Below are positions 44,372-54,807 of a stretch of 64,000 nucleotides of DNA, one piece after another. The stretch lies in contig DEML01000096.1 in assembly GCA_002359185.1 (NCBI GenBank), positions 12,560-76,559 of the forward strand, in the 5' to 3' direction. Both the position numbers and the translations under genes were made by a program. The stretch's first letter is position 1. Every line of letters starts with the position of its first letter. The notes under the pieces were generated by a model. It worked only from the letters and a program-made list of their open reading frames with translations, was not told the origin of the DNA and searched no databases. Origin of the DNA: Planctomycetaceae bacterium UBA2671. Lineage in GTDB: Bacteria > Planctomycetota > Planctomycetia > Planctomycetales > Planctomycetaceae.

Positions 44372-45193
44372 TTAATCCTGTAACACCGTGCGTTGATATT
44401 TCTGAAAGTCGACATACTCATACTGAGGATCTTTCAGCACGGCTTGCCAGTCACGAATCCGTTCTCGATCGGTTGGGCTTAGATCCCATTGGATTGTATG
44501 TTCGGCTGTTAATTTAGTACCGACATCGTCATTGAGATTGAGTTGAACCCGGATGGGGATCAGACTTCGCAGCCGCAATTCTTCATTGACGAACATTCGC
44601 GGACCAGGAATCAACGATTGACCATGCAGAACATAGTTGAGTTGTGCAGCCCAGTCGGCATATTGACGAAATGCTTCAGCAGTGTCGACATTGGGAGCGT
44701 TGATGGTTTCGATCCGATATCCCATGACGGGAGATTCAAATCTGATGGAATTACCGTTTGAGTCCGGGATTACCTGAAAGTTGGGATCGAGTTGAAACTT
44801 TATCTTTGCGATTTCACGATCAGCCTGATCTGTTTGAGATTTTGATATATCTTCCACATACTCCTGAGCTTTCGCACGAGCCACCTTCTGAAAATTTCGC
44901 AACTCACTGAAGTCGATCGTACAGCCGAGTTTATGAGGATCGCTGACTATGGTGTATCGCCGTTCGGTCGGATCGTAAATGACTAACTCGCCGACCTGAT
45001 CAATCCAGTCGTAAGCCTTGCCGGCATGCCAGATGGTCAAACTTCTGGCAATAACTTCCGGTTTGACTTCCGGAGTCGCCTCCGACTGATGAAAAATTCG
45101 GGTGTAAACCCGATAATCCTGAGCAAATAGAGAATGACTCCACGAACAGACTGCCAACAGCATCAGCAGGCAATAGAAATTGTTTTTGTGCAT
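44372..45193 (-). CDS. Exported protein of unknown function
   Basis: The start at 45193 opens with a signal peptide (MHKNNFYCLLMLLAVCSWSH, cleaved near FAQ); 45211 is an alternative in-frame ATG. The mature ~250 residues show no recognised catalytic motif: VYTRIFHQSEATPE, ARSLTIWHAGKAYDWI, GELVIYDPTERRYTIV, then a helical FRNFQKV... region and a C-terminal EHTIQWDLSPTDRERIRDWQAVLKDPQYEYVDFQ. It resembles exported planctomycete proteins whose role is unknown. It probably shares a transcript with the downstream VTT-domain gene. Confidence 0.75.
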   Translation of the reverse strand: MHKNNFYCLLMLLAVCSWSHSLFAQDYRVYTRIFHQSEATPEVKPEVIARSLTIWHAGKAYDWIDQVGELVIYDPTERRYTIVSDPHKLGCTIDFSELRNFQKVARAKAQEYVEDISKSQTDQADREIAKIKFQLDPNFQVIPDSNGNSIRFESPVMGYRIETINAPNVDTAEAFRQYADWAAQLNYVLHGQSLIPGPRMFVNEELRLRSLIPIRVQLNLNDDVGTKLTAEHTIQWDLSPTDRERIRDWQAVLKDPQYEYVDFQKYQRTVLQD

Positions 45194-45423
45194 GAGCCCG
45201 TCATTTCGCATAATGCAAATCGGGAAATGACCCGAATTTTTGCAGAAACATTTCAGTTTCGCTGAAGATTACCGCACTCTGCCATCTGTCTCAACATGAA
45301 GTTGCAACGGAGGTTCAAATGGCATTTTTACAAGTCTTAGCCTACAGACTTGCCGAACGCCCCTGGCAGGTTCACAATAAAGCATCAATACGGAATGATC
45401 TGACACCACATAAGAGGAAAATC

Positions 45424-46212
45424 ATGATTAGAATTCTACTGTCTTTCACGCTCGTCTTCGCAACATTTGCAGCACCATCATTTGCGGCTGAGAAAAAAGT
45501 CGACGAAAAATGGATCTCCCTTTTCAATGGGAAAGATCTTTCCGACTGGACGATCAAAATTAAAGGCTATCCCCTCGGCGAAAATTTTGGGGATACGTTT
45601 CGTGTAGAAGATGGTCTTATGAAAGTTCGCTACGACCAGTATGATAAATTCGATCGTAAGTTCGGTCACATCTTTTACAAGAAGCCTTACTCGCATTACG
45701 TGCTGCGAGTCGAGTACCGCTTTGTCGGCGATCAGGCTCCCGAGGGCGAAGGCTGGGCGCTGCGAAACAGTGGTGCGATGCTGCACGGAGAAGCTCCGGA
45801 AACAATGGGTGTTGACCAGGACTTTCCCGTCTCTGTTGAAGTGCAATTTCTAGGCGGAAACGGCAAAGACAAAAGGACAACTGCCAACCTCTGTACTCCC
45901 GGCACGAATGTCGTTATGGATGGCAAACTCTTTAAGCCTCACTGCACCACCTCGAAATCTCCAACCTTTCATGGTGATCAATGGGTGACGGTCGAGATTG
46001 AAGTTCGGGGCAACGAAGTGATGAAACACATTATCAATGGCGAAACGGTTCTTGAATACACTCAGCCACAACTGGATGAACGGGATGCTCATGCAAAAGA
46101 ACTGGCAGAAAAAGCGGGAGACATCATGCTTTCGGGTGGAACAATTTCTCTCCAGTCAGAAAGTCATCCGATTGATTTCCGAAAAGTGGAGCTGAAAGTG
46201 CTTGAAGAATAA
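45424..46212 (+). CDS. DUF1080 (3-keto-disaccharide hydrolase family) exported protein
   Basis: The ATG at 45424 has AGAGGAAA upstream and a signal peptide ending FAA; the longer frame to 45319 has no support. The 262-residue protein has the DUF1080 jelly-roll pattern: WISLFNGKDLSDWTIKIKGYP, FRVEDGLMKVRY, SHYVLRVEYRFVG, NSGAMLHGEAPETMG, SVEVQFLGGNG, DQWVTVEIEVRGNEVMKHIINGETVLEY and ISLQSESHPIDFRKVELKVL. The family is now tied to 3-keto-glycoside hydrolysis and is very common in planctomycetes. It is convergent with the SUI1 gene. Confidence 0.93.
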   Translation: MIRILLSFTLVFATFAAPSFAAEKKVDEKWISLFNGKDLSDWTIKIKGYPLGENFGDTFRVEDGLMKVRYDQYDKFDRKFGHIFYKKPYSHYVLRVEYRFVGDQAPEGEGWALRNSGAMLHGEAPETMGVDQDFPVSVEVQFLGGNGKDKRTTANLCTPGTNVVMDGKLFKPHCTTSKSPTFHGDQWVTVEIEVRGNEVMKHIINGETVLEYTQPQLDERDAHAKELAEKAGDIMLSGGTISLQSESHPIDFRKVELKVLEE

Positions 46213-46227
46213 TATCCACACTGTAAT

Positions 46228-46566
46228 TCAGGTGACCTTGTATCCCATCTCAGCAAGAGATTTTTTCACTCGGGCAACATGGTCACCCTGAATTTCAATA
46301 TTGCCCTCTTTCAATGTTCCGCCGGCTCCACAGAGTGTTTTCAGCTTTGTAAGCAGGGATTGAACAACATCGACTTCATTGGCGTGACCTGAGACGACGG
46401 TCACCATTTTGCCTCGCTTGCGTTTCTCTGTGAAGACTTTCAGCTTCTGAGAACCGGGCGATGTGATAGCTTTTGCTTCGGGAGGACAGACGCATTCTGA
46501 CTCCAGTTCCTCGCATTTCTCGCAGCGAGGAGGACGATCGAATTCTGTTCCAGCAAAAAGTCCCAT
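46228..46566 (-). CDS. SUI1/eIF1-like translation initiation factor (YciH type)
   Basis: The ATG at 46566 gives MGLFAGTEFDRPPRCEKCEE; longer frames lack support. The N-terminus has a Cys cluster (RCEKCEELESECVCPPE) suggesting zinc binding. The SUI1 domain follows: VFTEKRKRGKMVTVVSGHANEVDVVQSLLTKLKTLCGAGGTLKEGNIEIQGDHVARVKKSLAEMGY. Bacterial YciH/SUI1 proteins bind the 30S subunit and affect start-codon fidelity. The 112-residue length is usual. It follows the McsA-like gene by 13 bases, so the pair is probably one operon. Confidence 0.92.
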   Translation of the reverse strand: MGLFAGTEFDRPPRCEKCEELESECVCPPEAKAITSPGSQKLKVFTEKRKRGKMVTVVSGHANEVDVVQSLLTKLKTLCGAGGTLKEGNIEIQGDHVARVKKSLAEMGYKVT

Positions 46567-46579
46567 GACACTACTCAAT

Positions 46580-47092
46580 TCATTCCGAATCTGAATTTTC
46601 CAGTTCGGTTTCGATTTTCTGAATTTCGTCTCGAATGCTGGCAGCCTGCTCGTAGTCTTCACGTTCGACTGACTGAGTTAAATCTCGACGCAATTGAATC
46701 AACCGCAGTTGATTTCCGCTATCAAGTGGTGCCCGCTTAGGGGACTTGCCGCGATGCATGGTGTCGTTATGGATATTTTCCAGTAGTGGCAGGAGTCTTA
46801 CCCGAAATATTTCATAATCGTGAGGGCAGCCGAACCGTCCTTTTTCCCGAAATTCTCGATAAGAGATTCCGCAGTTCGGACAAATCAGCTGCTCATCTTC
46901 AGCGGCTCGTTCATCCAGATCTGAATCGGGCAGGAGAGATTCCACAAACGCTTCTTCTGGAGATTTCGTTTGTGGCTTTTCCATGTAGTCGTGGAAATGC
47001 ATTTCGCAAAAATGCAGTTCCTTCACATCTCCATTTTTTAAGACCGTAACATGATAGACGGCTGGCTTGGAGCAGACGGAACATTGTTTCAT
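46580..47092 (-). CDS. McsA-like protein with Cys-rich zinc motifs and UvrB/UvrC (UVR) motif
   Basis: The 170-residue protein has CSVCSKPAVYHVTV at the N-terminus with the later FCEMH, a second zinc knuckle LICPNCGISYREFREKGRFGCPHDYEIF, and a C-terminal UVR helix pair (LRLIQLRRDLTQSVEREDYEQAASIRDEIQKIE). This is the McsA architecture; in Firmicutes McsA activates the arginine kinase McsB and binds ClpC. No mcsB is next to it here. It is followed by the SUI1 gene. Confidence 0.9.
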   Translation of the reverse strand: MKQCSVCSKPAVYHVTVLKNGDVKELHFCEMHFHDYMEKPQTKSPEEAFVESLLPDSDLDERAAEDEQLICPNCGISYREFREKGRFGCPHDYEIFRVRLLPLLENIHNDTMHRGKSPKRAPLDSGNQLRLIQLRRDLTQSVEREDYEQAASIRDEIQKIETELENSDSE

Positions 47093-47141
47093 AAGTCACT
47101 CAAATTAATTCGTGTTTGGCATTATCTGAATGCATCTATTC

Positions 47142-47708
47142 TCACGTATTGGAATTTTTCCTGTCAAGCAGTAAACGCAGATAACTTCGACGTTCCACCT
47201 GAGGACCGAGTGAAAGCGATTTTGCCAATTCAAGAATTTGCTCTCGAACGGCATCCACATCCGATTCCTCGGCTTGCGATTCGATCTCGGCATAGTCTCC
47301 GAGTTCGTGAACATGATCCAAAACGATTTCGAACTCGTGTCCTGCTTCAATCAGTAAGAAAATATTTCTTGTTTTACGAACATGGCTGACTGGCTGGAAA
47401 CTTAACTGTTCGAGTATTTGCTTAAAACCAGCCAACGCTTCCGGACCTTCAGCGAGCCGAACTTCAACTTCCTGGCGGGTTTTCGTTTCCTGGTCGACTA
47501 AAGGCCCTTTATAAGTGACCATATTTTTAGAGCCGACACGTCGAATCCGAAAGGCTTCATCGGTCACAGAAAAGTCTCGCTGCGGATGAGCAAAATACAG
47601 ATCCTCCTGCTCGATCGTCTTCTTATAGCGTGCTCCCCGATCAAGAATGATTTTCCGCAGTGCATCGACATTCTCGACAGGATATTTCACTTCCACTTCA
47701 TAGTGCAT
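47142..47708 (-). CDS. CYTH-domain (class IV adenylyl cyclase/CyaB-like) protein
   Basis: The 188-residue protein has the CYTH metal-binding signature ExExK at residues 4-8 (MHYEVEVKYP), the substrate-binding basic residues in FRIRRVG and VTYKGPLV, and acidic ligands in RQEVEVRL and FEIVLDHVHELGDYAEIES. CYTH enzymes handle triphosphates: thiamine triphosphatase, tripolyphosphatase or cAMP-forming cyclase. The CyaB-like length and EIES ending match the class IV cyclase branch, but many such proteins are phosphatases. The first bases overlap the end of the DUF971 gene by 11 bases. Confidence 0.9.
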   Translation of the reverse strand: MHYEVEVKYPVENVDALRKIILDRGARYKKTIEQEDLYFAHPQRDFSVTDEAFRIRRVGSKNMVTYKGPLVDQETKTRQEVEVRLAEGPEALAGFKQILEQLSFQPVSHVRKTRNIFLLIEAGHEFEIVLDHVHELGDYAEIESQAEESDVDAVREQILELAKSLSLGPQVERRSYLRLLLDRKNSNT

Positions 47709-48036
47709 CAGTAATTTGACTCTCGCTCTGCGATTCTGTTTGAATCTTTTTCAGGTAATCCCACGTGTATAGCCCGGTCGAATGGCCATCACTCCAGAGG
47801 ATTTTTACGGCATAATTCCCAATCAGTTCCATATTCTCTGGCTGGATATCTTCAGGGGCATCCTCCACGAAATAGGTTCGAACACCTGTCATTTCATTAA
47901 CACAGACGGCACATGGACACAAGCCTCTGAGTACACGAAATGGGATGGCAAAAGGCTGTTCTTCGCCCTCCCATGTCAATTCGAGTAATCTCCTGGGAAC
48001 CTGAGCTTTAATCGACTGTGGCGGTAACACGGACAT
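47698..48036 (-). CDS. DUF971 (GBBH-like N-terminal) protein
   Basis: The 112-residue protein carries the DUF971 pattern: RRLLELTWEGEEQPFAIPFRVLRGLCPCAVCVNEMTGVR, then PENMELIGNYAVKILWSDGHSTGLYTWDYLKKI. The domain is the N-terminal zinc-binding part of gamma-butyrobetaine hydroxylases and occurs alone in many bacteria near Fe-S assembly genes. The Cys pair CPCAVC could bind zinc. It overlaps the CYTH gene and is likely co-transcribed. Confidence 0.93.
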   Translation of the reverse strand: MSVLPPQSIKAQVPRRLLELTWEGEEQPFAIPFRVLRGLCPCAVCVNEMTGVRTYFVEDAPEDIQPENMELIGNYAVKILWSDGHSTGLYTWDYLKKIQTESQSESQITDAL

Positions 48037-48102
48037 GGGAGAAAATACTTTATTAGAAACAAATCCCGAGGGATAAATTTGACTTGGACGTCACTGGCAA
48101 AG

Positions 48103-49677
<1,575 letters not shown>

Positions 49678-49878
49678 CAGTTCACATTCCTTTGTTGACG
49701 AATGAAGTCATCAGATTTCCATAATCTCGCCATATTGTGCGACGATAAATCATTCCATTCCTCTTATTGATAAGAGACAGGAAATGGAAACTCTCTTCAG
49801 AATGTATCTTATGGTATTCCCGCAAACGAGGCAAATCGAGTTTTGCATCGCTTCGTTCAGCAACCCTGTGCACTTGAA

Positions 49879-51015
49879 TTAATAACTCAAGATGTGAATT
49901 TTAAAATTCATCTTCCCGATGAGGGGATTATTCGTCGTCACTTCAATTCTCGCGGGATTGTCTCGATCAAAATTGAGGGGAGGAGCATCAGGCTTTACCG
50001 CGATTTTCATCTTGTATCGCTCACGATTCTCAGCCTTAAAATTTTCATCTTTGGTCATGTCAAAGGTGAAAAAATCAGGGTCTGCTTTCACATCGAGCAC
50101 TTCAACCGGTCCATTTTCGTTATCTCTGAGAAACATCGAGAGATTAAACGACTTACCGGCTTCTTTTTCAAATCGTCCCATGACCAGCAACATTTCAGTC
50201 GCTTTCCATCCGGCTGGGCCGACAATCTGAATCGGTCCGGAATAGAAACCATTGATCGTGAAATAGCCGTTTTGTTCTTCTCCTTTGGCCTTTCCTTTCA
50301 GAGTAACCGAAGCTTCAAACTCGCCAATTTCATTGTTCGGTTTCACTTCCCCTTCAATCAAATAGCCAGCTTTGACATCGTCTTCCTTGAGTTGTTCTGG
50401 TGTCATGGGAATTACGTTCACGGAGACCAGGGGGTTACTGGATTCTGCTTCTTTGAATTCAAAATCTTCGAGCACACGAGAAGTGATTTTCCCACTAAAA
50501 CTGGTCGGCTTATCACGATTGAGTTCGCCCAGATTCCAGATTCCAGCTGGCGTGATTTCGAAAGTCTTGTCGACACGTCCGGCTACAGTCAGAGCAATTT
50601 CTTTGGCAGTGTTATCGTTCGTTTTAATGTAAGCTGCCTGGCTGAAATTGGGATCTTCAGCTTTTCCAATCCACTCTAGCGTGATCGTTGTCGATTCTCC
50701 CGGTGGCACTTCCCGTTCTTCGAAATCTGCCATTGTGCATTTGCAGGTTGAGCGATCCTTGATCAAAGTGAGCGGCCCCTCGCCGTCATTACGAATTACA
50801 AAATCGTGCTTGAGAGTTTCACCCACTTCCATATTGCCAAACTCATGGAGTGGCTCTTCAACGACCACTTTGGGCTGTGGTCCTGTCAGGTCAATCTTGA
50901 TTTCTTTTTTCGGTTCAGCAACTTCGATTTTTTCTTCACAGCCCCCCGAAATCAGAAGCATCAGCCCCATTAAAGAGACAATCACTGAGGAGCAAATGGG
51001 AGATGTTTTTATCAT
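49879..51015 (-). CDS. DUF1573 lipoprotein
   Basis: The start at 51015 gives MIKTSPICSSVIVSLMGLML with lipobox LISGGC and a purine-rich AGGCTGAA upstream; ATGs at 51033 and 51129 are less likely. The DUF1573 domain (about residues 45-150) is an Ig-like/HYDIN-type fold: LHEFGNMEVGETLKHDFVIRNDGEGPLTLIKDRSTCKCTMADFEER, with PPGESTTITLEWIGK. A second Ig-like region follows. These proteins are common exported planctomycete envelope proteins of unknown role; the Cys pair CKC could bind metal or form a disulfide. It lies upstream of the multihaem lipoprotein on the same strand. Confidence 0.88.
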   Translation of the reverse strand: MIKTSPICSSVIVSLMGLMLLISGGCEEKIEVAEPKKEIKIDLTGPQPKVVVEEPLHEFGNMEVGETLKHDFVIRNDGEGPLTLIKDRSTCKCTMADFEEREVPPGESTTITLEWIGKAEDPNFSQAAYIKTNDNTAKEIALTVAGRVDKTFEITPAGIWNLGELNRDKPTSFSGKITSRVLEDFEFKEAESSNPLVSVNVIPMTPEQLKEDDVKAGYLIEGEVKPNNEIGEFEASVTLKGKAKGEEQNGYFTINGFYSGPIQIVGPAGWKATEMLLVMGRFEKEAGKSFNLSMFLRDNENGPVEVLDVKADPDFFTFDMTKDENFKAENRERYKMKIAVKPDAPPLNFDRDNPARIEVTTNNPLIGKMNFKIHILSY

Positions 51016-51180
51016 TTTCAGCCTGTTCAACATACAAATTCTCGACCGCAGCACTAAAAAGAGAGGGATCAACCGGATTACATTTCCGAGTAATACTACG
51101 AGTTTAATGAGTTCGGAGTCTGCAACCAACCGATTTCAATAAGTCATCCCTGCGGAATTTCTCCCACAATATTGATTACG

Positions 51181-53499
51181 TCAATTAGCCGAGGATGTTG
51201 GAAGCGAACCCGCAGATTCCACAATTTCCCGCAGCATTTTCAGTTGATCTTCGTCCAGATATCTATCCGTATGTCCGAATTGATGATTGATTTGATCCAA
51301 CCTCAAGGCTTCTTCTGCTGTATTTTTCGCGGATTCCAGCCGCTCTGCCTGAGAGTAATAATCAGCCAGTTGCACCAGCAGCTCAGGTTTGGTGGGATAT
51401 CGGTTGACAGCTTTCTCTTGAAATTGGAGAGCCGCTTCGAGCGATTGCTTCGAGCCGGTCCGTTGAAAGTGTTCAAACTGGCAGGCGGCCAATTCTCCAA
51501 AGTACTGATATCCAGCAGGGTCCCGGGAAATGGCCTGTTCGAGTATCTGGCAGGCTTCCAGCAATTTCTCGGCATCTTTTGACTGCTTTGATTCCTGCTG
51601 TAACTGATTGGATAATTGAAACCAGGGATTCGGATTCCAGCCATCGACAGCAATCCATTCCTGAATAGTACGCCTGTAAGCTGAGGTCGATTGAGTCTGA
51701 GGCAATTTCGAAAGCGCTACCGATTCTGCCAGTCGAGGCCGAATGACTCCCGGAATACTCATTCCCAGCATCACTAAACCGGCTCCCAGCATCAGTAGAC
51801 CTGCAACTCGCGAATTCACACGGAAAGTGGGACAAATTGGCCTCGTTGAAATGGCGAATATTAAGACCAGTTGCAGAATAATTGGCATCGAAAATCCGCC
51901 AGCTCCATGCAGATGAATGACCATCGAGCAAGCCGCCCAGAGTAGTACAGAATCCGGAATTTTCCATTGCTTCACCAGCCAATTGATAAGTAGCGAAGCT
52001 AAAATCATCGCAACGACCCAGAAGCCTGTAACTTCAATGTATCGGACCGTTTCCGGAGGAACCAGTAATCCCGAGAACACGACTGATAATGCCGAAATGA
52101 TGATCACGGTTTGTGTTGAAGGGATTAACTCTAAAGATTGGACCTGATTTGCGATCGGGTTTTCTCTCAGAAACGAAAGGCCTCCTGAAATGAATAAGCC
52201 GACCAGACCGAGCAGAGACAAAAGTCCTCCATTGCTCCATGCATCGAACCACAGGTTATGAGGATCCAGTATTTCTTCGCTGGAGCGAGGCAGTTTGTAT
52301 TCGAGATAATGCTGCCGAAAGTTTCCCGGCCCTGCTCCAAATACAGCATGATGCTGCAGCATGTCCCACGAGGATTTCCAATAATCGAGGCGATAAGCTA
52401 ACGACTTGTTCGATTCCAACACCACTTGGACATCGAGACTTCCTGTCCAAAATGCGATGCCGACGATAATCAGGATCAGAACAAATCCTGCTCCCAGGTA
52501 TTTGATGAGCGTGAATCCTGAGTATTTGACGCGTCCAATATGAAAGATCAATAAGCCTGTCAGGCAAACGAAACTTCCGACCCAAGCCGTCCGGCTTTTT
52601 GTCAGCATCAGGCAGTAAGCGAGAATGAACCAGACAATAATTGAGATTGCGAACTGGATGCGGGCGGAAGTATCGACTGCTCGATAAATAACAACTCCCA
52701 TCATCAGAACTAGAGCCAGTGCCAGAAACCCGCCCAAAGTATTCGCCAGTGCGAAAAAGCCAAACGGTTCCCGACTGTCTCTCAATCGCTGCATGAACAT
52801 CAGCTGAGCATGCGGTTCCCGCGGAATTCCCATGCGGGAGAGTTCGCGTTCGAGTGCTGATATTTTCTCCAGAGCTCTTTGCCTCGCGAATTCTGAATCA
52901 TTCGAGGTCTCCAGACTCTGGACAGCTGTCTGATAATTTTCAATCAGAGGCAGGACTTCCGCCTCAGCTGACGCATAGAAATAGAAATGCTGGTAGATCC
53001 CCAGAAAGCTCATCACGAGAGCCGTGCTGATGACAATGACAACAGGCAGTTTGATGGAGAATAAGGGAATCAGTCGTCGCATTAACAGCACGGTTATTGC
53101 CGTCGTGAACCACGACCATACAAAAAATAAACCGGTCCTTAATTCCCCGCCTGTCATCCACATGGAAACAAATGAAACGACAGGCCCAGCGCACAATAAG
53201 CCCAGAAAGAGATCAATTCCGTCAAAAATCAGAGTTCGATTGGAAAGCTTAAAAATTCCCCAACCTAAAATTGCCAGAACAGCAAACCAGCAGCTGTGAA
53301 TTAACGCCAGGTCCCCCTGCCCGACAGACTCGGCAGGCAAAAACAGCTGGCACCAGATTAGCGAGTTGACCAGACACCACAAGATCGCCAACCCCATTGG
53401 GCGGTTCGTATCTTGTTGAAGAACCTGCCGATCAGTTGGAGCAGTAATCTTTGTTTTTTGCGTTTTATTCTGATCATGTTTTGAAGAGGCAGGTTTCAT
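51181..53499 (-). CDS. O-antigen ligase/polymerase family membrane protein with TPR-like tail
   Basis: The 772-residue protein has about 11-13 helices, a large extracytoplasmic loop and the Wzy_C/O-antigen ligase signature RLDYWKSSWDMLQHHAVFGAGPGNFRQHYLEY, then DPHNLWFDAWSNGGLLSLLGLVG. The C-terminal ~150 residues are TPR-like (LADYYSQAERLESAKNTAEEALRLDQ). Enzymes of this family attach or polymerise polyprenyl-linked glycans at the outer face of the inner membrane. The start follows the WecA-like gene's stop by one base, so the two form an operon for surface polysaccharide. Confidence 0.9.
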   Translation of the reverse strand: MKPASSKHDQNKTQKTKITAPTDRQVLQQDTNRPMGLAILWCLVNSLIWCQLFLPAESVGQGDLALIHSCWFAVLAILGWGIFKLSNRTLIFDGIDLFLGLLCAGPVVSFVSMWMTGGELRTGLFFVWSWFTTAITVLLMRRLIPLFSIKLPVVIVISTALVMSFLGIYQHFYFYASAEAEVLPLIENYQTAVQSLETSNDSEFARQRALEKISALERELSRMGIPREPHAQLMFMQRLRDSREPFGFFALANTLGGFLALALVLMMGVVIYRAVDTSARIQFAISIIVWFILAYCLMLTKSRTAWVGSFVCLTGLLIFHIGRVKYSGFTLIKYLGAGFVLILIIVGIAFWTGSLDVQVVLESNKSLAYRLDYWKSSWDMLQHHAVFGAGPGNFRQHYLEYKLPRSSEEILDPHNLWFDAWSNGGLLSLLGLVGLFISGGLSFLRENPIANQVQSLELIPSTQTVIIISALSVVFSGLLVPPETVRYIEVTGFWVVAMILASLLINWLVKQWKIPDSVLLWAACSMVIHLHGAGGFSMPIILQLVLIFAISTRPICPTFRVNSRVAGLLMLGAGLVMLGMSIPGVIRPRLAESVALSKLPQTQSTSAYRRTIQEWIAVDGWNPNPWFQLSNQLQQESKQSKDAEKLLEACQILEQAISRDPAGYQYFGELAACQFEHFQRTGSKQSLEAALQFQEKAVNRYPTKPELLVQLADYYSQAERLESAKNTAEEALRLDQINHQFGHTDRYLDEDQLKMLREIVESAGSLPTSSAN

Positions 53500-53500
53500 C

Positions 53501-54700
53501 TTACTTCTGATCCTGCAAATCTATCCTGTTCTCACCTATTGTATTCGTCTGTAATTCAGCATGAGACTCTTGCTGCCGTCTCCGCGCTGCTCGACGTCCG
53601 GCTGTTTCCAGAATTGAGATGATCATGAGTATGCACACAATCATCGCGATAATCGTCCAGGCTGATCCCCAACCCGGCAGACGATAAAGCAGCAGAGCGG
53701 CTAAACCCGTTGTCAAAGTACACAAATAGATGGTTAATACAGCATTCTTCCGCGAGAGTCCTAAATCGACAAGTCGATGCGAGAAATGGTTTTTATCAGG
53801 CGCAATCGGACTGAGACCACGTTTAATTCGTATTACCATCACGGAAATAAAATCGTAAAGTGGGACTGCTAACACGCATAACGGAGCCAACATGACGTGA
53901 GTATCGGAACTGGCCTCATCATAAAAAGTGCCCAGGACTGTCAGGCATCCCAGCATCAATCCAAGAAACGTGCTGCCGGCATCTCCCATGAAGATTTTCG
54001 CCGGCGACCAGTTCCAGACGAGAAATCCGGCACAGGAACCAACAATCACCAGCAGCATGCCTCCCACCAGCCAGCGAGGCTCTGATGTCTGCGATAACAT
54101 GATAATGGCAAACATGAGCGCAGCGATCATACTGATCCCTCCGGTCAAGCCGTCCATGTTATCCAGGAAATTCAGCGAATTGATCAGTAAGACAAGCCAG
54201 AAGGCTGTCAGTACCCAGCCGATGGGCGTAAAGAAAATGAAAACCGTTGCGTGCACATCTGCACTGATTACCGCAATTGCGACCATGAATTGAATCATCA
54301 GTCGAAATTTCCAGGAGACGGGATGAACATCGTCAATAAGGCCAACAATGCTTAAAACCAGTCCGGCTGTCAGGATCCCCCACATTTGAGGGGCACGGTA
54401 AAGAGCACCGGGCAAATGCAACTTCAAATCGCCAGGAATGAGTGATTGAGGCAAATAGCCATGAGTAATCGCCCAGATTATCAGATGAGCGCACGCCAGT
54501 GGGATAATCACCCCGCACACAATTCCGACACCACCGCCAAGGGGCGTCGGTGTCACATGGACTTTACGCTCAGCGGGTTGATCAACCAGCCCCAGATGGG
54601 GAGCCCATTTTATCATCTGCCGGGTAACGATCAGCGAGACCAAAAAGGCTGGAATCACACATCCCAAAGTAAACCACAATACTCCCAACAGAATCCCCAA
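53501..54700 (-). CDS. Polyprenyl-phosphate N-acetylhexosamine-1-phosphate transferase (MraY/WecA family)
   Basis: The 399-residue integral membrane protein has about 11 helices and the MraY/WecA motifs: RKVHVTPTPLGGGVGIVCG, the DD-type SIVGLIDDVHPVSWKFRL (Asp pair for Mg), NFLDNMDGLTGGISMIAAL, AKIFMGDAGSTFLGLMLG and HFSHRLVDLGLSRKNAVLT, the HxH-like cytoplasmic loop. It transfers a sugar-1-phosphate from UDP-sugar to undecaprenyl phosphate, starting a surface glycan. It is followed without gap by the ligase/polymerase gene. Confidence 0.94.
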   Translation of the reverse strand: MGILLGVLWFTLGCVIPAFLVSLIVTRQMIKWAPHLGLVDQPAERKVHVTPTPLGGGVGIVCGVIIPLACAHLIIWAITHGYLPQSLIPGDLKLHLPGALYRAPQMWGILTAGLVLSIVGLIDDVHPVSWKFRLMIQFMVAIAVISADVHATVFIFFTPIGWVLTAFWLVLLINSLNFLDNMDGLTGGISMIAALMFAIIMLSQTSEPRWLVGGMLLVIVGSCAGFLVWNWSPAKIFMGDAGSTFLGLMLGCLTVLGTFYDEASSDTHVMLAPLCVLAVPLYDFISVMVIRIKRGLSPIAPDKNHFSHRLVDLGLSRKNAVLTIYLCTLTTGLAALLLYRLPGWGSAWTIIAMIVCILMIISILETAGRRAARRRQQESHAELQTNTIGENRIDLQDQK

Positions 54701-54732
54701 GTCTAAATAATATGCAGTCTAAAAACTGATTT

Positions 54733-54773
54733 CCTATCGGCTGAAGCCATTATGCTTTTGGATGTGAGCTTCG
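54733..54773. repeat. CTATCGGCTGAAGCC repeat, truncated copy
   Basis: CCTATCGGCTGAAGCC followed by a GGATGTGAGCTTCG-like tail (54733-54773) matches the fuller unit at 63949-64000. It lies between the WecA-like gene and the sulfatase end. Confidence 0.65.
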
Positions 54774-54807
54774 TAACAATGAAGAGCCTGTTAATCGAAG
54801 GTCCAGA

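Noticed and set aside
49843..50679. 278-codon frame antisense to the DUF1573 lipoprotein
   Set aside because: Opposite to a gene with a lipobox and DUF1573 motif; Phe-rich composition is typical of antisense reading.
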